Assembly (NCBI RefSeq): GCF_965363235.1
Contig: NC_134847.1
Location: 60,978,439-61,042,438, forward strand
Origin: Mytilus galloprovincialis
Lineage: Eukaryota; Mollusca; Bivalvia; Mytilida; Mytilidae
Direction of reading: 5' to 3'
DNA length: 64,000 nt
The notes under the pieces are model-generated. The model worked only from the letters and a program-made list of their open reading frames with translations. It had not been told where the DNA came from and made no database searches. The translations under genes and the position numbers were made by a program. How positions within the stretch are numbered: position 1 is the first letter of the stretch; each line of letters opens with the position of its first letter. Positions 39,470-50,729 of the stretch are shown in pieces.

Positions 39470-40012
39470 TGTCATTTTTCATCTTTCCTCCTCATAACTC
39501 TGTTGGAGCACTTTCTGTATAATAGGGAGAACACTCCTATGTATAATGTCCGTATAGTGAAAACATGCACGAGAATAACGTACCAATTGATTTGTAAACA
39601 CCATACGACGGAGCAGAGGGTATGTTACTGCTGAGATATGGGAAATTGATAATTGGAAAGTTGAAAGCATCTCGTTTGTCATAGATTTTAATGTGAAGTC
39701 GTCTATCAGTTCCAATATTAAGTAAAAGCAGTACTTCTATTATCAGGATCCTCATTAACATTAACGATATCATTTTCCTTCACCAAATGCGCATTTCGAC
39801 AATACATATATCTCTTCAGTGATGCTCGAAATATTCAAAAATCCGAAGCTAAGCTAAAAATATGAAGTGCTGATTCTTGTTAACCAAAAAGGATAAAGAG
39901 GATAACAAAGCCAGGCAAGAAATCACAGCTTTACATGCGGGGAAATTTTTTTTTGAACAGCAATGCTTAATACCACAATCATGCAAGTATTGGCTGCAGT
40001 AAGGTTATAATC
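39470..40012 (-). mobile_element. Second Penelope-like RT relic with family C sequence
   Basis: 39470-39773 encodes, on the minus strand, pieces such as YDKRDAFNFPIINFPYLSSN and SAPSYGVY, the part of the same RT lineage that follows the YxDD box. 39775-40010 is family C sequence (GCGCATTTCGACAATACATA) joined directly to it. The copy is short, broken and lacks the RT core; more than one break is likely. It lies immediately 3' of gene A. Confidence 0.7.
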
Positions 40013-40028
40013 AGTACCTTAACATTGT

Positions 40029-42386
40029 CTACTTATCCGGAAAAACACATCTAGTTCCACAGCAACTATATACACAACGATAATCAGGTCCGTGATGATG
40101 ACACGTCGCATCATTGTGACATGACAGATGAAAGCTACATTTACATCCTTGTCCAAACATGTCATCTCCCCATTTAGGAACGTCAGTGACTTGCTCTTGT
40201 GGCCAGGGATGGACCGGTGCAGGAAGAATTGGTTGGTATCCCCAAACAGGACGTAATTTCCCATTCTTTGTAGGTTTGGAGGTGACTATAATGCAAAAAG
40301 AAATAATGGTTTAAAACCACGTAAAAAAACAACAGTAGCAATACAACTACAAGAAAATGCAGAAGAACCAATTCAAAACGGAAATCCGACTGAAAGATTT
40401 CCGATTGAACAACTACAACGTTGTTCTTATGATTTCTTGTTTATTTTGGTGGTGTATTTACTATAATGACTGATCAATAGATGTAAATATTTACCAGAAA
40501 AGGATAATGTCATGCTTCTTTGTAAAAATGCATTATAAAATCATTGAATTTGTCATTTTTTTTTTAAGTTTATAAACTTCAATTGTATTTTTAAGGTAAT
40601 TCTTGTTCTTTTTCATATGTTCCTTTTAGTTCGGTTACTTTTTCCCGACTATCTGGGAGGATTAGCTAGATATAAAACGATGTTCAACCTACCATTTTCT
40701 CTTCAAATGTCATCTACCAAGTCAGGAATATGGCAGTTGTTATCATATAGTCCGTTTCTATATTTTGGCGTTTGTTTTTGTAGCCGTTCAGTGTTTCTGT
40801 TGTTCCGTTGTTTTCCTCTGTTTGGTTTTGTGACTCGTATTTTTTAAGTTAAGTCGATTTATGACGATTTAACAGCGGTATTCTACTGTTGTCTTTATTT
40901 TACAACCCTTCCACACAATCTTTTCAGAAAGTAGTTCTCGTATTCAATTTAAGGATTCGTAAAAAAAACCTGTTGCAAATCTGATTGATGCAACTCACAT
41001 GAAGCTAATTTTGTAATGAAAATAATAAATTTGCTGGATATATTCCAGGAACTGTAATGAGATGATCAAAGCCGTAAATTTTCTCTTTAACAACATCCAT
41101 GTAAGTTACGGAAGTAACTATTTTAAACGAGTTGTAGGTATTTCCCTGGGCAACAAATGCACCTTTTAATAACAGAAGTTTACAAATGTATTGCGAAAAT
41201 GTACACAAGGGAACTGACTTAAATTACACAACAATTATTTTTCATTTATAGATTCAGATATTTCAGATTCACAAGCATTCTCTATGCCAAAATATACGAC
41301 AATGAGATGGTATTTCCCTTTTATAATAACTGTTTGGACGTTTTGGATTTGTTTTAAATATAGAAATCTATGTTTAACAAGTAAGTCATAATGACATAGA
41401 TCACCGAAAGTTACTATTCAAACTCTTGGGTTAATTGAAAGTCATTTCTGCATTTTGATTTAAGTTTATTTAAACTGTAAGTTTCAACAAATGAGAATTC
41501 AAAGATGGAAAAACCATCAACTTTTCTGTGAACAGCTGGTGTTTCATAATGTACATTTGTTCGTTTGCTTACGTCGTTTTGGTGTAGGATGAACATTAAA
41601 TTTTGTTGTTTGCATATTTTGTTATGTATTTGCCAAAACAAATTGAAAACTCCCCTCAACCTGCAACAATCACCTGATTGTTTCCTTTGTGCTGCAATGT
41701 TTACAAAAAATGCATATCTCAGTTTCTAAGCATTCACATATATAGGGCGTCAAGCAATCATCTGATTTAGCATTTGAGGCATCCCACAAAATTTGAAAAA
41801 TTCTGAAAACGTCATACATAGACTTATGAAAAAACATACACAAGCTTTTAAAACATTTTTTAATATGAATAGGGAATAATATGTTTTGTCTGGAACTGAA
41901 ATTTTAACGTTCAGAGATCGCGACACTCTCATACACAGGCATCGGGTTTAAATTCCCCATTCTGACCGGACGTGGCTGCGTACATTTACATCCCGCATAT
42001 AAAAACGGATGCACCACTTTGGCAAGGGGTTATCATCTAATATATCAAAATTCTCCAGTCCAGCTGCCCCCTTCCTTCATCATACGGCCTTTAATACAGG
42101 ACATATATATCGTGTGAATTGTTAACCTGTTCTAGTCCTGAACATGCATGTACTATTTGCCGCTGAACGTTATGAAATTCACAATCGATCATTCAATCAT
42201 ACTTCGATGATTAAATGAAGTCTCGTGATGCACTAATATCATCCATATCTACCTAATGATTGAAAAGGTTCTCTTCAACTGCATTAAATTGTCTGATATA
42301 AAAATAAATGACGAATACGTACCGCCAGAACTTGAAAACAACAGCAACTCTAGAAGAAATAATATCCAAACAGCAGACGAATTCAT
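40029..42386 (-). CDS. Gene A: secreted His/Cys-rich eight-cysteine peptide, two exons
   Basis: Exon 1 is 42323-42386 and exon 2 is 40029-40285, with donor GCG|GTACGT and acceptor TTATAG, phase 1, giving 106 residues. Exon 1 encodes a signal peptide (MNSSAVWILFLLELLLFSSS). Residues 22-59 form a Pro/Trp-rich spacer (VWGYQPILPAPVHPWPQEQ) with no dibasic site. The domain starts at WGDDMFGQGCKC (60-71). Cysteines are at 69, 71, 77, 83, 92, 96, 97 and 101, the order CxCx5Cx5Cx8Cx3CCx3C. The mature part is His-rich (CHHHGPDYRC). It ends in VFPDK without the His tail of B, C and D, so this is the diverged member. The long frame called on this strand at 40019-40264 is in another frame and is a shadow. 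The intron (2.0 kb) carries repeats. Family unknown; function not assigned. Confidence 0.88.
40680..40905 (+). repeat. Composite A/B-type repeat in gene A intron
   Basis: It contains ATCTACCAAGTCAGGAATAT, and ends in AACAGCGGTATTCTACTGTT with a T-rich tail, matching family A ends. Confidence 0.65.
41930..42025 (+). repeat. Intronic repeat shared with the introns of genes C and D
   Basis: The series ATCGGGTTTAAATTCCCCAT, then GACGTGGCTG, then CACCACTTTGGCA matches, with changes, 49555-49640 and 60235-60325, which lie in the introns of C and D. Confidence 0.6.
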
Positions 42387-42399
42387 TTTCTCTCTTTTT

Positions 42400-43540
42400 C
42401 TCAAGAAAAGTTGAATTTTGTTAAAAAATAGATGACCGTCACATGCTTAACGTTAGATAAGAAATATCTTGATACATAATATTATTGTTACTATAAGTAC
42501 ATGTAATTCACATTTTATCAATCAGTATACGGTTGTTTAGTGGTTTGTTTGGGTTATGATGTAATTTCTATCTCAGTATAGTGGTATGTTGTAAGCAGAC
42601 CGAAATCTTATCGTACGATGTTTTTAAAATATAATTCGTTATTTTGTGCTCATATTATGGATGTAATAAATTATGTTCTGTTTGCACGATATTACAAGCG
42701 AAAATCAAATACACTAAGCATTATGTGGCCGTGCATTAATTTCAATTGGGTGCATGCATTTGATTTTCAGTTTTTTTTTAAATGTTTCGATGTTTATTTT
42801 GGAGTCAATTTTGCTATACTAGAATACATTATTGTTAATGGACCAGTTGAGACCGCCTCCGGTTGCGGGACTGGTGGCCTTGGACTGCTTTCTGCTTTTT
42901 GGAAGGGTTGTTGTCTTTTTGACACATTCCCCGTTTCCATTTTAAAAACTATATTTATTAAAATTTTCTATTTACTCGGAGGGTATACGTGTGAAAAATA
43001 TAACATCCTTTTCAAACTAAGCATTTTCTTATTTGGCGCGTTTTATGTGAGGAAGTAAGGATAAGGGATAATAAGTTTGCTAGAAACCTTTCGGATAAGG
43101 GGAAAATAATGTAATAGTTAATATAAAGAGAGACATTTTTAAACAACTAGTTAAAGGCACAGCCAGTTTTTTGTTTGTTTTTTTTTTTTTTTTCTCCATT
43201 TTTTTGTGTTACATAATTATTTTAAATATCATTCACTGTTTATTTTTTGTTTCATCTAAATCATGTAAATGTCACATGAACACCTTAGTACTGTGTGTAT
43301 GAAAGAAATGACATCAGGGAGCTACATATGATAAGTTATAAGAAAAACCCAGAAACAACATTCCTTGCATATTTCATGAAGTCTCATCATATTAAATTTT
43401 GAAATCGGAAGTATTTGTGATAATAAATGTACTAGTATACTGCATGAATTGGAATTTATCTAAGTTTTGATGAATACGCCTACTGTTTTACGTACTTTTC
43501 TGTATCGTCCATGTGATCATGCAGATTGATCACGAGCCTT
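42400..43540. other. Upstream region of gene A, no gene seen
   Basis: The plus frame at 42618-43058 (146 codons) reads through a diverged interspersed repeat near 42840-42950 (GACACATTCCCCGTTTCCAT) and has no recognisable domain, so I do not call it a gene. A T-rich run lies near 43170-43195. Confidence 0.5.
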
Positions 43541-44751
43541 TAAGAGTTTCATCACGGGTGTACTACATTGTCAACTCACAGAGAGTTAACAAGAGTTATT
43601 AACCAGACCGCAATTAAAGCATATGCCTAGGTCGGAGATATGCGGTGTATTTGTAGATCAACTGGTCATGTTTGAATACGCTGTTCCCTGTGGAAGGAAT
43701 GGAGCCGCTAAATCTGATACCTGATGTAGGTGTAGGAGTATTGAGGATGCCACTGTCTCTGTGCGTTAAAGACTCTTTTCAGCCACGTTCGATAGGTGGC
43801 CTGTTTTAACACAACATACCCAACATACTCTCCGTTTTCCAGTGACATTCAAACTTTCTCTTTCATAATCTCTTTTGGCATGCATTGTAATCACCAACAA
43901 ACGAATGTATATCTTAAGTTGGCCTTATCATGAATATGTATGAAATATTTGCCACTGGGCGCGAAGTAAACAATCATCAATAAACTAATGAGACGATCTA
44001 GGTAAATTGCCAAGTCTAAGCTCTTTATCAAAGGATATTTTTATAATCTTAGCAATTTCAAGGATTATGGCTCAATCATGTTAATTGTTGGTACAAATTG
44101 AAACAATTAGACATTTATAGTTCATTAATCAAAGTATCTTTCATTTATTTAACGAAAACACACATAATCACTATAAAGTCTTATTACATTCTATGTACAT
44201 GAATTTTCTACTATCACACCAGTTCTATTTCTGTTATCTACAAATTAAATAAAGTATATGTATATAATTATGTATAATGTATACGCATGGTCATGTGTAA
44301 TTAAAATATGCCGATTCAAAATTGCATGTTTTGACACACTTACTACCAAAAAAACTTGCAAAATTACTTAAGTCCGTCAACAAAATAAGTATAGGCAACA
44401 TCAAACAGAACAATCCATCCCCATGTCGTCAATTCTTTAGCATGAAATATTTGTGTAAAGCTTATTTCATACGCAATTACTGGTACTGTAATGTTGGTAG
44501 TCTTATCATCTGTTGTAACTGTTGCTGTATATTTTAATGTTGATATTTGACATAAATCAAATGTGTAGAAGAAGAGAGAAAACGAAGAAAAACATATCAT
44601 GCTTATATTTTTTTTTCTAATTTATCTTCCTTTTATAAATATAGCTTCGTGTGTATTTAAAGCTTTGTATGTTTATGATGAAGGTCATATACTAGAAAAA
44701 CACCCTTTTGTCACATCAAAGTTGAATTTAGAAACAATACTTACTTATCAT
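43540..44751. other. 3' flank of gene B with cluster-shared blocks
   Basis: 43790-43835 (GGTGGCCTGTTTTA, ACATACCCAACATACTC) matches 46260-46304. Parts of 44130-44250 and 44480-44510 (a GTAATGTTGGTAGTCT segment) resemble the 3' flanks of C (46700-47350) and D (57900-59000). No coding exon was recognised. Confidence 0.55.
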
Positions 44752-45268
44752 TTACACAGGTGCGCCAACCTCTTTACTGGTGTGAATGTGATGATGTACA
44801 CATTTTGTTCCGCAGCAGGAATAGACACATCTATAAACCTCCTGTGAACCGACGGCGTGGTGGCGACATCCCTCGTCACTATGGCAATGTATGTGGAAGG
44901 CACATCTACATCCTTTTCCGAACATGTCATCACTCCATCGCGTGTGTCTTTGTTGATACGTTCTCAGTGATGATTCCCTTTTCTTCAGAGGATTTGATAA
45001 AACTGGAGAAAATAAAGCAACGACAAGGATATACTCATATTTTAAACATGGCCTACATAAAAAGTAGGTTTTACTGTGTAAATCAAATATTTGATGTATG
45101 TTTTCATACTTACTAGTATCTACGTTCATTTAAAGGAAGCAAATTTGTCTTTTCATATAAAGTGTCCGTAGAGAAACTATAAACTGTGATTAGAGTAGAA
45201 CTGGTTTAATACATACCACCATTAAGAATAAGTAAAATAAGAAACGATAACAGCCAAATTTTCAACAT
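44752..45268 (-). CDS. Gene B: secreted His/Cys-rich eight-cysteine peptide, two exons
   Basis: Exon 1 is 45217-45268 and exon 2 is 44752-45002 (donor GGTG|GTATGT, acceptor TTTTCTCCAG, phase 1, 213-base intron), giving 100 residues. Residues 1-17 are a signal peptide (MLKIWLLSFLILLILNG). A basic propeptide-like stretch (18-39) ends in QRHTR before W40. The domain begins WSDDMFGKGCRC. Cysteines lie at 49, 51, 57, 63, 76, 80, 81 and 85: CxCx5Cx5Cx12Cx3CCx3C. Histidines cluster between them and in the tail CVHHHIH. The minus frame starting at 45129 reads into the intron and overstates the protein. A TATA-like box sits about 55 bases upstream. Secretion is well supported; a defence or metal-binding role is only inferred. 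Confidence 0.9.
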
Positions 45269-45316
45269 CCTAACATGCGTATGTATCTTGTTTTGACTGA
45301 CAGGATTAGTTATGTC

Positions 45317-45327
45317 GATATATAAAT
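45317..45327 (-). promoter_or_regulatory. TATA-like box of gene B
   Basis: On the minus strand the sequence reads CATTTATATATCGAC, about 55 bases upstream of the gene B start. This spacing suits a short untranslated leader. Confidence 0.5.
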
Positions 45328-45429
45328 GTTAATAAGTAAACAAGCTTACTAGTCTGTAAAAATGTGATAAGAAGAAGATTTATCCCACACATCTTCTATT
45401 ATATCCGAATTTAGCCAATTATAAATGTT

Positions 45430-45610
45430 TTTATTTTCCCTAGGTTCAGGAGATACAATGGTTGCTATCAAAACAGACTATTTAGTTTAATGGATGTGCG
45501 GGATGGCGTTTTCATCCTTTGATGGAGATAGAAATGAACAAATAATTGTCATGCAGAGGAAATCTATTGTTACATTTAGATTGATAAAAGGTTAATGATA
45601 TTATGAAGAC
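45430..45610 (-). promoter_or_regulatory. Conserved upstream block of gene B
   Basis: A block about 160-340 bases upstream of the start contains ACAATGGTTGCTATCAAAAC, TATTTAGTTTAATGGAT and GGCGTTTTCATCCTTTGATG. The same series occurs upstream of C (50140-50330) and D (60890-61080). Regulatory function is inferred from shared position; it may simply be duplicated flank. Confidence 0.5.
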
Positions 45611-46080
45611 AAACTCTACATTCCATACCATTCATACCTCGAGATTCATACTCAATCAATCCACTTTCATTATTTTATATTAAAACGTAATGGCTCACAA
45701 TTTTTTTTTCTACGTCCAAATTGATAAAACGTTTATGGTATTTTTATTGACCTTTTGTTCCTATTTTTGTGCTTCCACTTTCGGGACTATAAAAACTGGT
45801 ATTTCAAAATCACTGTAACTACATACAGATTGACGAAACGTTAATGTATTATGAATACGAACCCTGCTTCACATTTTGGTCCTACTAGATGATCCCGCGT
45901 TCAGGAAATAATAATGTTCTAGTATATTGCAATTGGAAAAAAAAAGTAAGATGAATGTCTCTACGTTTTGCATTCTATCATAATAATAATAAAAAAAATA
46001 CGCCTATACACCAGAACGCATTTTCTCGTATCGCTCCATGTTACATTGATGAGGAGAGTTTCATATTTTATGATGAAAGG
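45611..46080. other. Far upstream of gene B, no gene seen
   Basis: Contains recurring GATTGA(C/T)(A/G)AAA(C/A)G and ACAAACTCTACATT-like motifs but no coding or RNA gene. Confidence 0.4.
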
Positions 46081-46304
46081 AATGAGTGTTCAAGAATTTC
46101 AACAAGTAGTATTTCCCCAGGCCGTCAGTAAACTACTGCCATGAGTCGAAAGTATTGCTTATTCGGTCGGAATGGGAACGTTAATGCCCGATCTTGGGAG
46201 TATGCCAAGGGCTCTGTTTAATATAAAGAAACATTTGAACAACTCTTGAAGAAGTCCGTAGGTGGCCTGTTTCAAAGCAAGAACTGGACATACCCAACAT
46301 ACTC

Positions 46305-46444
46305 AGGGGCGGATCCAGCCATTTTAAAAGGGTGGTCCAACTATATGCTCCCATTCAAATGCATTGATCGGCCAAAAAAGGGGGGGTTCCAACCCGACCC
46401 CCCTTTTTTTGGCCGATCAATGCATTTGAATGGATCCGCCAATG
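46305..46444. mobile_element. 140-base foldback MITE with ATACTC duplication
   Basis: The element begins AGGGGCGGATCCAGCC and ends with the inverse TGGATCCGCCAATG. Its interior forms a long hairpin, with arms TCCCATTCAAATGCATTGAT and its complement ATCAATGCATTTGAATGGA. ATACTC flanks both sides (46299-46304 and 46445-46450). The empty counterpart occurs in the window at 43828-43835 (CATACTCTCC). The plus frame at 46246-46524 is an artefact of this insert. Confidence 0.85.
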
Positions 46445-46777
46445 ATACTCTCCATTTTAATAAGACAGTCCAAAATGTCCCTGTCATCATTCCCGTACAC
46501 ACCGGGATTACAAAAACCACCTGACTTATTTCAACGGTTTTCTGATTTTATTTTGTCTCGAATATGCATTACATAATTGCCACTCGAGGTAAACTATTAT
46601 CAATATAAGGCGTCAGGGCAATTAATTTATCTAATCTTGGTGTTTCGGGAAATTCGGCTTATTGGTGCAATGTCAAACCATTGGCCAAGTCGGATACATA
46701 CACATCATTAATACAATTATTCTAAATTAATTTATAAAAGTCAAAACATACAATGACTGAATATGTTTCACTTATTT

Positions 46778-46915
46778 AATAGTATGCAAATGAATGACAT
46801 GTTCACTTTTTTGATATTATGCACATGAATGTTCAGTAATTTGATATTATGTACATGATTGTTCACTTGTTTGGTATTATGCACATGAATGTTCAATTAT
46901 TTAACATCATACACT
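46778..46915. repeat. Degenerate tandem repeat, about 34-base unit, 3.5-4 copies
   Basis: The unit is roughly ATGTTCACTTNTTTGATATTATGCACATGA, repeated with small changes. A single related unit remains in the 3' flank of D (57915-57950). Confidence 0.8.
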
Positions 46916-47029
46916 AACATTAAACACCACTTCTGTATCTTTTCTTTTCTTTTCTACAAATAAATAAAGTATTTTATGTTCGATGATTTTCATATTTTAT
47001 ACAAATGATTATATACGCCGATGCTAATG

Positions 47030-47215
47030 TACTACTGGATATATTAGACTGTCAACACTGAAACACTAAAGTTGTGAGTTTCCGCACGTGACATGCGCGT
47101 AGGACTCCAATCGTTTCCGGATTCCGCAACCAATACAAACAGTCCGCCAAAAAATAGCCAACAGTTCTGACTGTTGCGTTAAACACAAATCAATCAATCA
47201 ATTGAACAGTTACTG
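47030..47215 (+). mobile_element. SINE-like element in the 3' flank of gene C
   Basis: The sequence (CTGCACGTGGCAGG-like start, CGGATT(C/T)(T)CC(A/G)GCCAATACAAAC-like middle) ends in GTTAAACACAAATCAATCAATCAATT. This end resembles that of the SINE at 4515-4790. A matching copy at 58085-58565 in the 3' flank of D carries two further insertions. Confidence 0.6.
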
Positions 47216-47567
47216 TTCATGATTTGTGTATGCGCCAAAATTTTGAAGACAAATCGATATCATATGATTTTAGTTGATGCAAATTCTTTACATGAAGTAT
47301 AATTTCAGTGACAATACCATAGCTGAAAACTTTTCTTTCATATAAATTACTATATTGTTGGTTCTCTAAATTAATTATCGAAAGTATGAGATGGCACCAG
47401 ATTCTTCGTAAATTCATCTTTTCCCCAAAAAAAATCGCGAAACACTTCCCAAAATTTTTAATAATAAAAGTATAAATATTATTCAAATATACTTGATATG
47501 TCTGAAAATTGGTTTTATTTAACTTGAGGTATCTTGTCTCAGGAAACCTTACCTCACTTTTATTTCA

Positions 47568-47703
47568 ACATATTTTAAATGCTTCATGTAGGAAATTTCA
47601 AAACAAAACGCTTGTCTCCATATCAAATTGTGTTCACATATTTTAAATGCTTCATGTAGGAAATTTCAAAACAAAACGCTTGTCTCCATATCAAATTGTG
47701 TTC
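47568..47703. repeat. Perfect 68-base tandem duplication
   Basis: 47568-47635 and 47636-47703 are identical as far as I can read (starting ACATATTTTAAATGCTTCAT). Identity suggests a very recent duplication or an assembly artefact. Confidence 0.95.
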
Positions 47704-48652
47704 ACAGCGAGTGCCTTGCAAGAAGCAAATTCTGTTTTCCCTCAGACGTAGCCCTGATTTTTCGGGATCAATATCTTATTTATTTGTCTTTTGTTCATTG
47801 ATTGCCCTTCTGTATTCTGTTAGTGTTGCATTCCTTTTGTAATCTAGTAATTTTGTTATGAACTTGATCATGAGTTTAAAAAAAAAACAGCAGCCTCAGA
47901 CTTATTATGTGAATTCCATTTTTACTTTATCATGCACATTGGTCTTTTGATGTTGTCCCTAGAAACTTAAGTCTTACACTGAATTTATACATTTTGCTTT
48001 GAGACCAAAATATTGTCATAAAATTATTAATACAAAACTTGCATTTTCAGATTATGAAAGGGTCTTCGGAACACTCAGAAAGCATGATTTGTTCTATAGC
48101 TTCTTGGGCCTTCAGTGGCTCCAAAACCTTTTTAAAAAAAAATGCCTCGCTCCGCTCGGCGAAATATGTTTGCCAATACTTTAAAAGAGGCGTTACAACC
48201 AAACTTTAATACTATGTATAAATCCAATACATGTATATGCAGTTGGGAATATAAAAGATTCATTTCTGCAGAGGATGATGCTTAATTTTGAATAAAATGG
48301 TACATATGACTTGACTATAGATGTATTATTATTTCGAATATCATAAATATAGTTGTGAAAATGAATAATCAGTCCCTTGCTTTAATGAAAATGAAAAATC
48401 TTGCTTCAATAGTGCAGAAAATGAATAATCGGTCCTCTTAGTCCCCCCCCCCCCCCCAGAATATCAAATGGTCGTCCCCTTATACATTTTTATGTTCATG
48501 TTTTTTTTAAAAAAAAGAAAAGAAATAAAGAATAAAAAAAAACTATAAGACTCTTGCATTGTGTATATCTCAATCGTAATCTTGCTAATGTGTTCAGCTT
48601 TGAGTGTTTGGAGGTCAAACTTGACTTTGCTTGAAATTTGTAACAAAACTTA

Positions 48653-50043
48653 CTACTCATGGCCAACCTCTTTACTAGTGTGAGGCACGTGCATGTGATG
48701 TGGCACACATTTTGTTCCACAGCATTTGGTAAAGTAACATATATAGACCTCGTGAGAATCTGCAGCATGATGGCGACATTCCGCGTCATTATGACAATGT
48801 ACGTGGAAGTCACAACTGCATCCTTTCCCATACATGTCTGGGCCCCATCGCTTTTCTCTTCTCAATAACGATGTCAGTGCTGTTTCCTTTTTCCTCGATG
48901 GATTTGATAGCACTGGAAAGGGGTAATATGAGGATATAAATGTATTCTGTTTAAAGCATGGCATGCATGTAAAACTCTTGTTCACACCATACGTCGCGTA
49001 GTGATAACCTATTTTTGATATATATATATATCAATATTTGTTTTGCGATGGGGCTTGGTAGGTGGAGGTAGATGAATTTTGTTTTGTATTTCGATGTTTG
49101 CAAATGAAGAGAGGGGGATTCAACATGGACTTTAAAAATGTTCCTGAATCTTATTGAAATATTTTTTTTTTTTTTTATTAAAGTAATACAAAAATAATAG
49201 TTTCAAACTGTGTGTCCCCATGAAATGAATGTTACCTTTAGAACATTGTTCTATTGATTTGTAGATCTTTTGGGAGTTCTAAAGATGTCAACATTATGCG
49301 GGCTAAAACAGTATAACAACTGACGAAACAAGAATTTGGAAATTATTGATTGATAGATATTTGGTTGGTCAACGTCCGTCCAGTGTCAAATATTCATGCA
49401 TGTTAATAACGAGAACAAGGTACCAATGAATACAATATACCTGTAATAGAGACTGTCTGGAATGAAGATCGGGGAAATCAGTTAGTATTCTAATATGCCA
49501 TATATATACGAACCCCTCAAACAGTTGTTGCAAGGATTATTAACGTGTAAAGAGCATCGGATTGAAGTTCCCCATATGACAGGACATGGCTGGGTCTTGT
49601 ACATCACACAGTGCCAAAGGGACACCGCACTTTGGCATGTGATTTACTGGGTGTACTGCCAATCGAAAGAAGACCTAAGTAACTATATTTTTATTCCTCA
49701 GTCATCCTTTTTAAAAAGATTTTTTTGTTTTTGTGTTAACTGAAGAAGAAAAATGACATCGTCGAAGACAAGGTGACAAATCTCTTCTTTTCCCACTGAA
49801 AATCAAATGGGTTTACTATTCATTATAAAATCCAATTTCTGATCTACTTTTATGTACACTTAACCCAAAGTGAATTTTCAATATTCCTCTTATCTATCTT
49901 AGTTAATTTAAAGCATTAAAATTTTAATTAAATATGGTATGTTCTTGGAGAAACTGAATTGTATTCAAATTTAAATAAAAGCAATACATACCACAATTAA
50001 GACTAAGTAAAATAAGAAACGATATCAACAAAATTTTCAACAT
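48653..50043 (-). CDS. Gene C: secreted His/Cys-rich eight-cysteine peptide, two exons
   Basis: Exon 1 is 49992-50043 and exon 2 is 48653-48912 (donor TGTG|GTATGT, acceptor CCCCTTTCCAG, phase 1), giving 103 residues. The signal peptide is MLKILLISFLILLSLNC. The propeptide-like segment 18-39 ends in LLRREKR, a furin-type RxKR site, directly before W40. The mature part starts WGPDMYGKGCSC. Cysteines lie at 49, 51, 57, 63, 76, 81, 82 and 86: CxCx5Cx5Cx12Cx4CCx3C. Histidines are dense (FHVHCHNDAECRHH, then PHHMHVPH). It ends TSKEVGHE and the stop TAG overlaps a GTAAGT donor-like site. It is the closest relative of gene D and lies in the same duplicated unit. Expression and function are unknown. 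Confidence 0.9.
49360..49740 (+). repeat. Interspersed repeat in gene C intron
   Basis: It contains GTCAACGTCCGTCCAGTGTC, TTCCCCATATGACAGGACAT and GGACACCGCACTTTGGCATG. The matching stretch in gene D's intron is 60015-60425, so the insertion predates the C/D duplication. The plus frame at 49495-49743 is repeat-derived. Confidence 0.65.
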
Positions 50044-50139
50044 CCTCACATGTGTATGTATCTTATTTTGAGATAAGAACAAGATTTATCCCATATACTA
50101 TGTACACCCTGTATTATATCTGAATTTAACCAATTATAA

Positions 50140-50330
50140 ATGTTTTGATTTTTTGTCGGTTCAAGAGATACAATGGTTGCTATCAAAACAGACTATTTAG
50201 TTTAATGGATGTGCATAATGGCGTTTTCATCCTTTGATGGAGATAGAAATAATTGAAGTGCAGAGGAAATCCATCGCTGTACATTTAGATTGATATAAGG
50301 TTAATGATATTATGAATCATGTGACGGCAT
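50140..50330 (-). promoter_or_regulatory. Conserved upstream block of gene C
   Basis: Matches the upstream blocks of B and D (ACAATGGTTGCTATCAAAAC, GGCGTTTTCATCCTTTGATG). Between it and the start, the minus strand reads CTTATCTCAAAATAAGATAC, with GATA-type cores on both strands, shared exactly with D. Confidence 0.5.
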
Positions 50331-50729
50331 TCTTTGACTTTAGGGGGCTTGACATTTCTAGATTTTACTTTAGGGTAGTGTGTCCATAAAAGGATATTGG
50401 CAACTTTGGTATACGCAAGCAAGACAGCCACCTATATCCATAATTAAAATTGATAAGTTGTCGCTATCTTAACGTCCAGTGAAAGTTATTTCATGTGTAT
50501 TTAGTATGAGAAACTATTATAAACAATTAATACAATATGTTTTGCAAGGTGTGAATGCAGGGTTTGATTGCAACTCGAAAACACAATTCCTATAATAGAT
50601 AGAGACAAAAGTGTTGCCTTGCATGCCAGTACGAACCCATTAAAAGTTTTTGCAAGACTTCTTTAACGTGCACGCAGAGTGCGTTGAATTTTCATTACTC
50701 GATGCGTTTAATTTGACGTTCCAATTATA

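Noticed and set aside
40019-40264. 81-codon minus frame over gene A exon 2
   Set aside because: It is in a different frame from the conserved eight-cysteine sequence and starts inside the exon.
42618-43058. 146-codon plus-strand frame upstream of gene A
   Set aside because: It reads through a diverged interspersed repeat (42840-42950), has no domain, and the composition suits chance. No splice or start context supports it.
44760-45116. 118-codon plus frame opposite gene B
   Set aside because: It is antisense to the cysteine-rich exon. The minus strand has the conserved cysteines, splice sites and signal exon in all paralogues.
46778-46915. Possible CRISPR-like array
   Set aside because: Units run head to tail without distinct unique spacers, in an animal genome. 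It is an ordinary degenerate tandem repeat.
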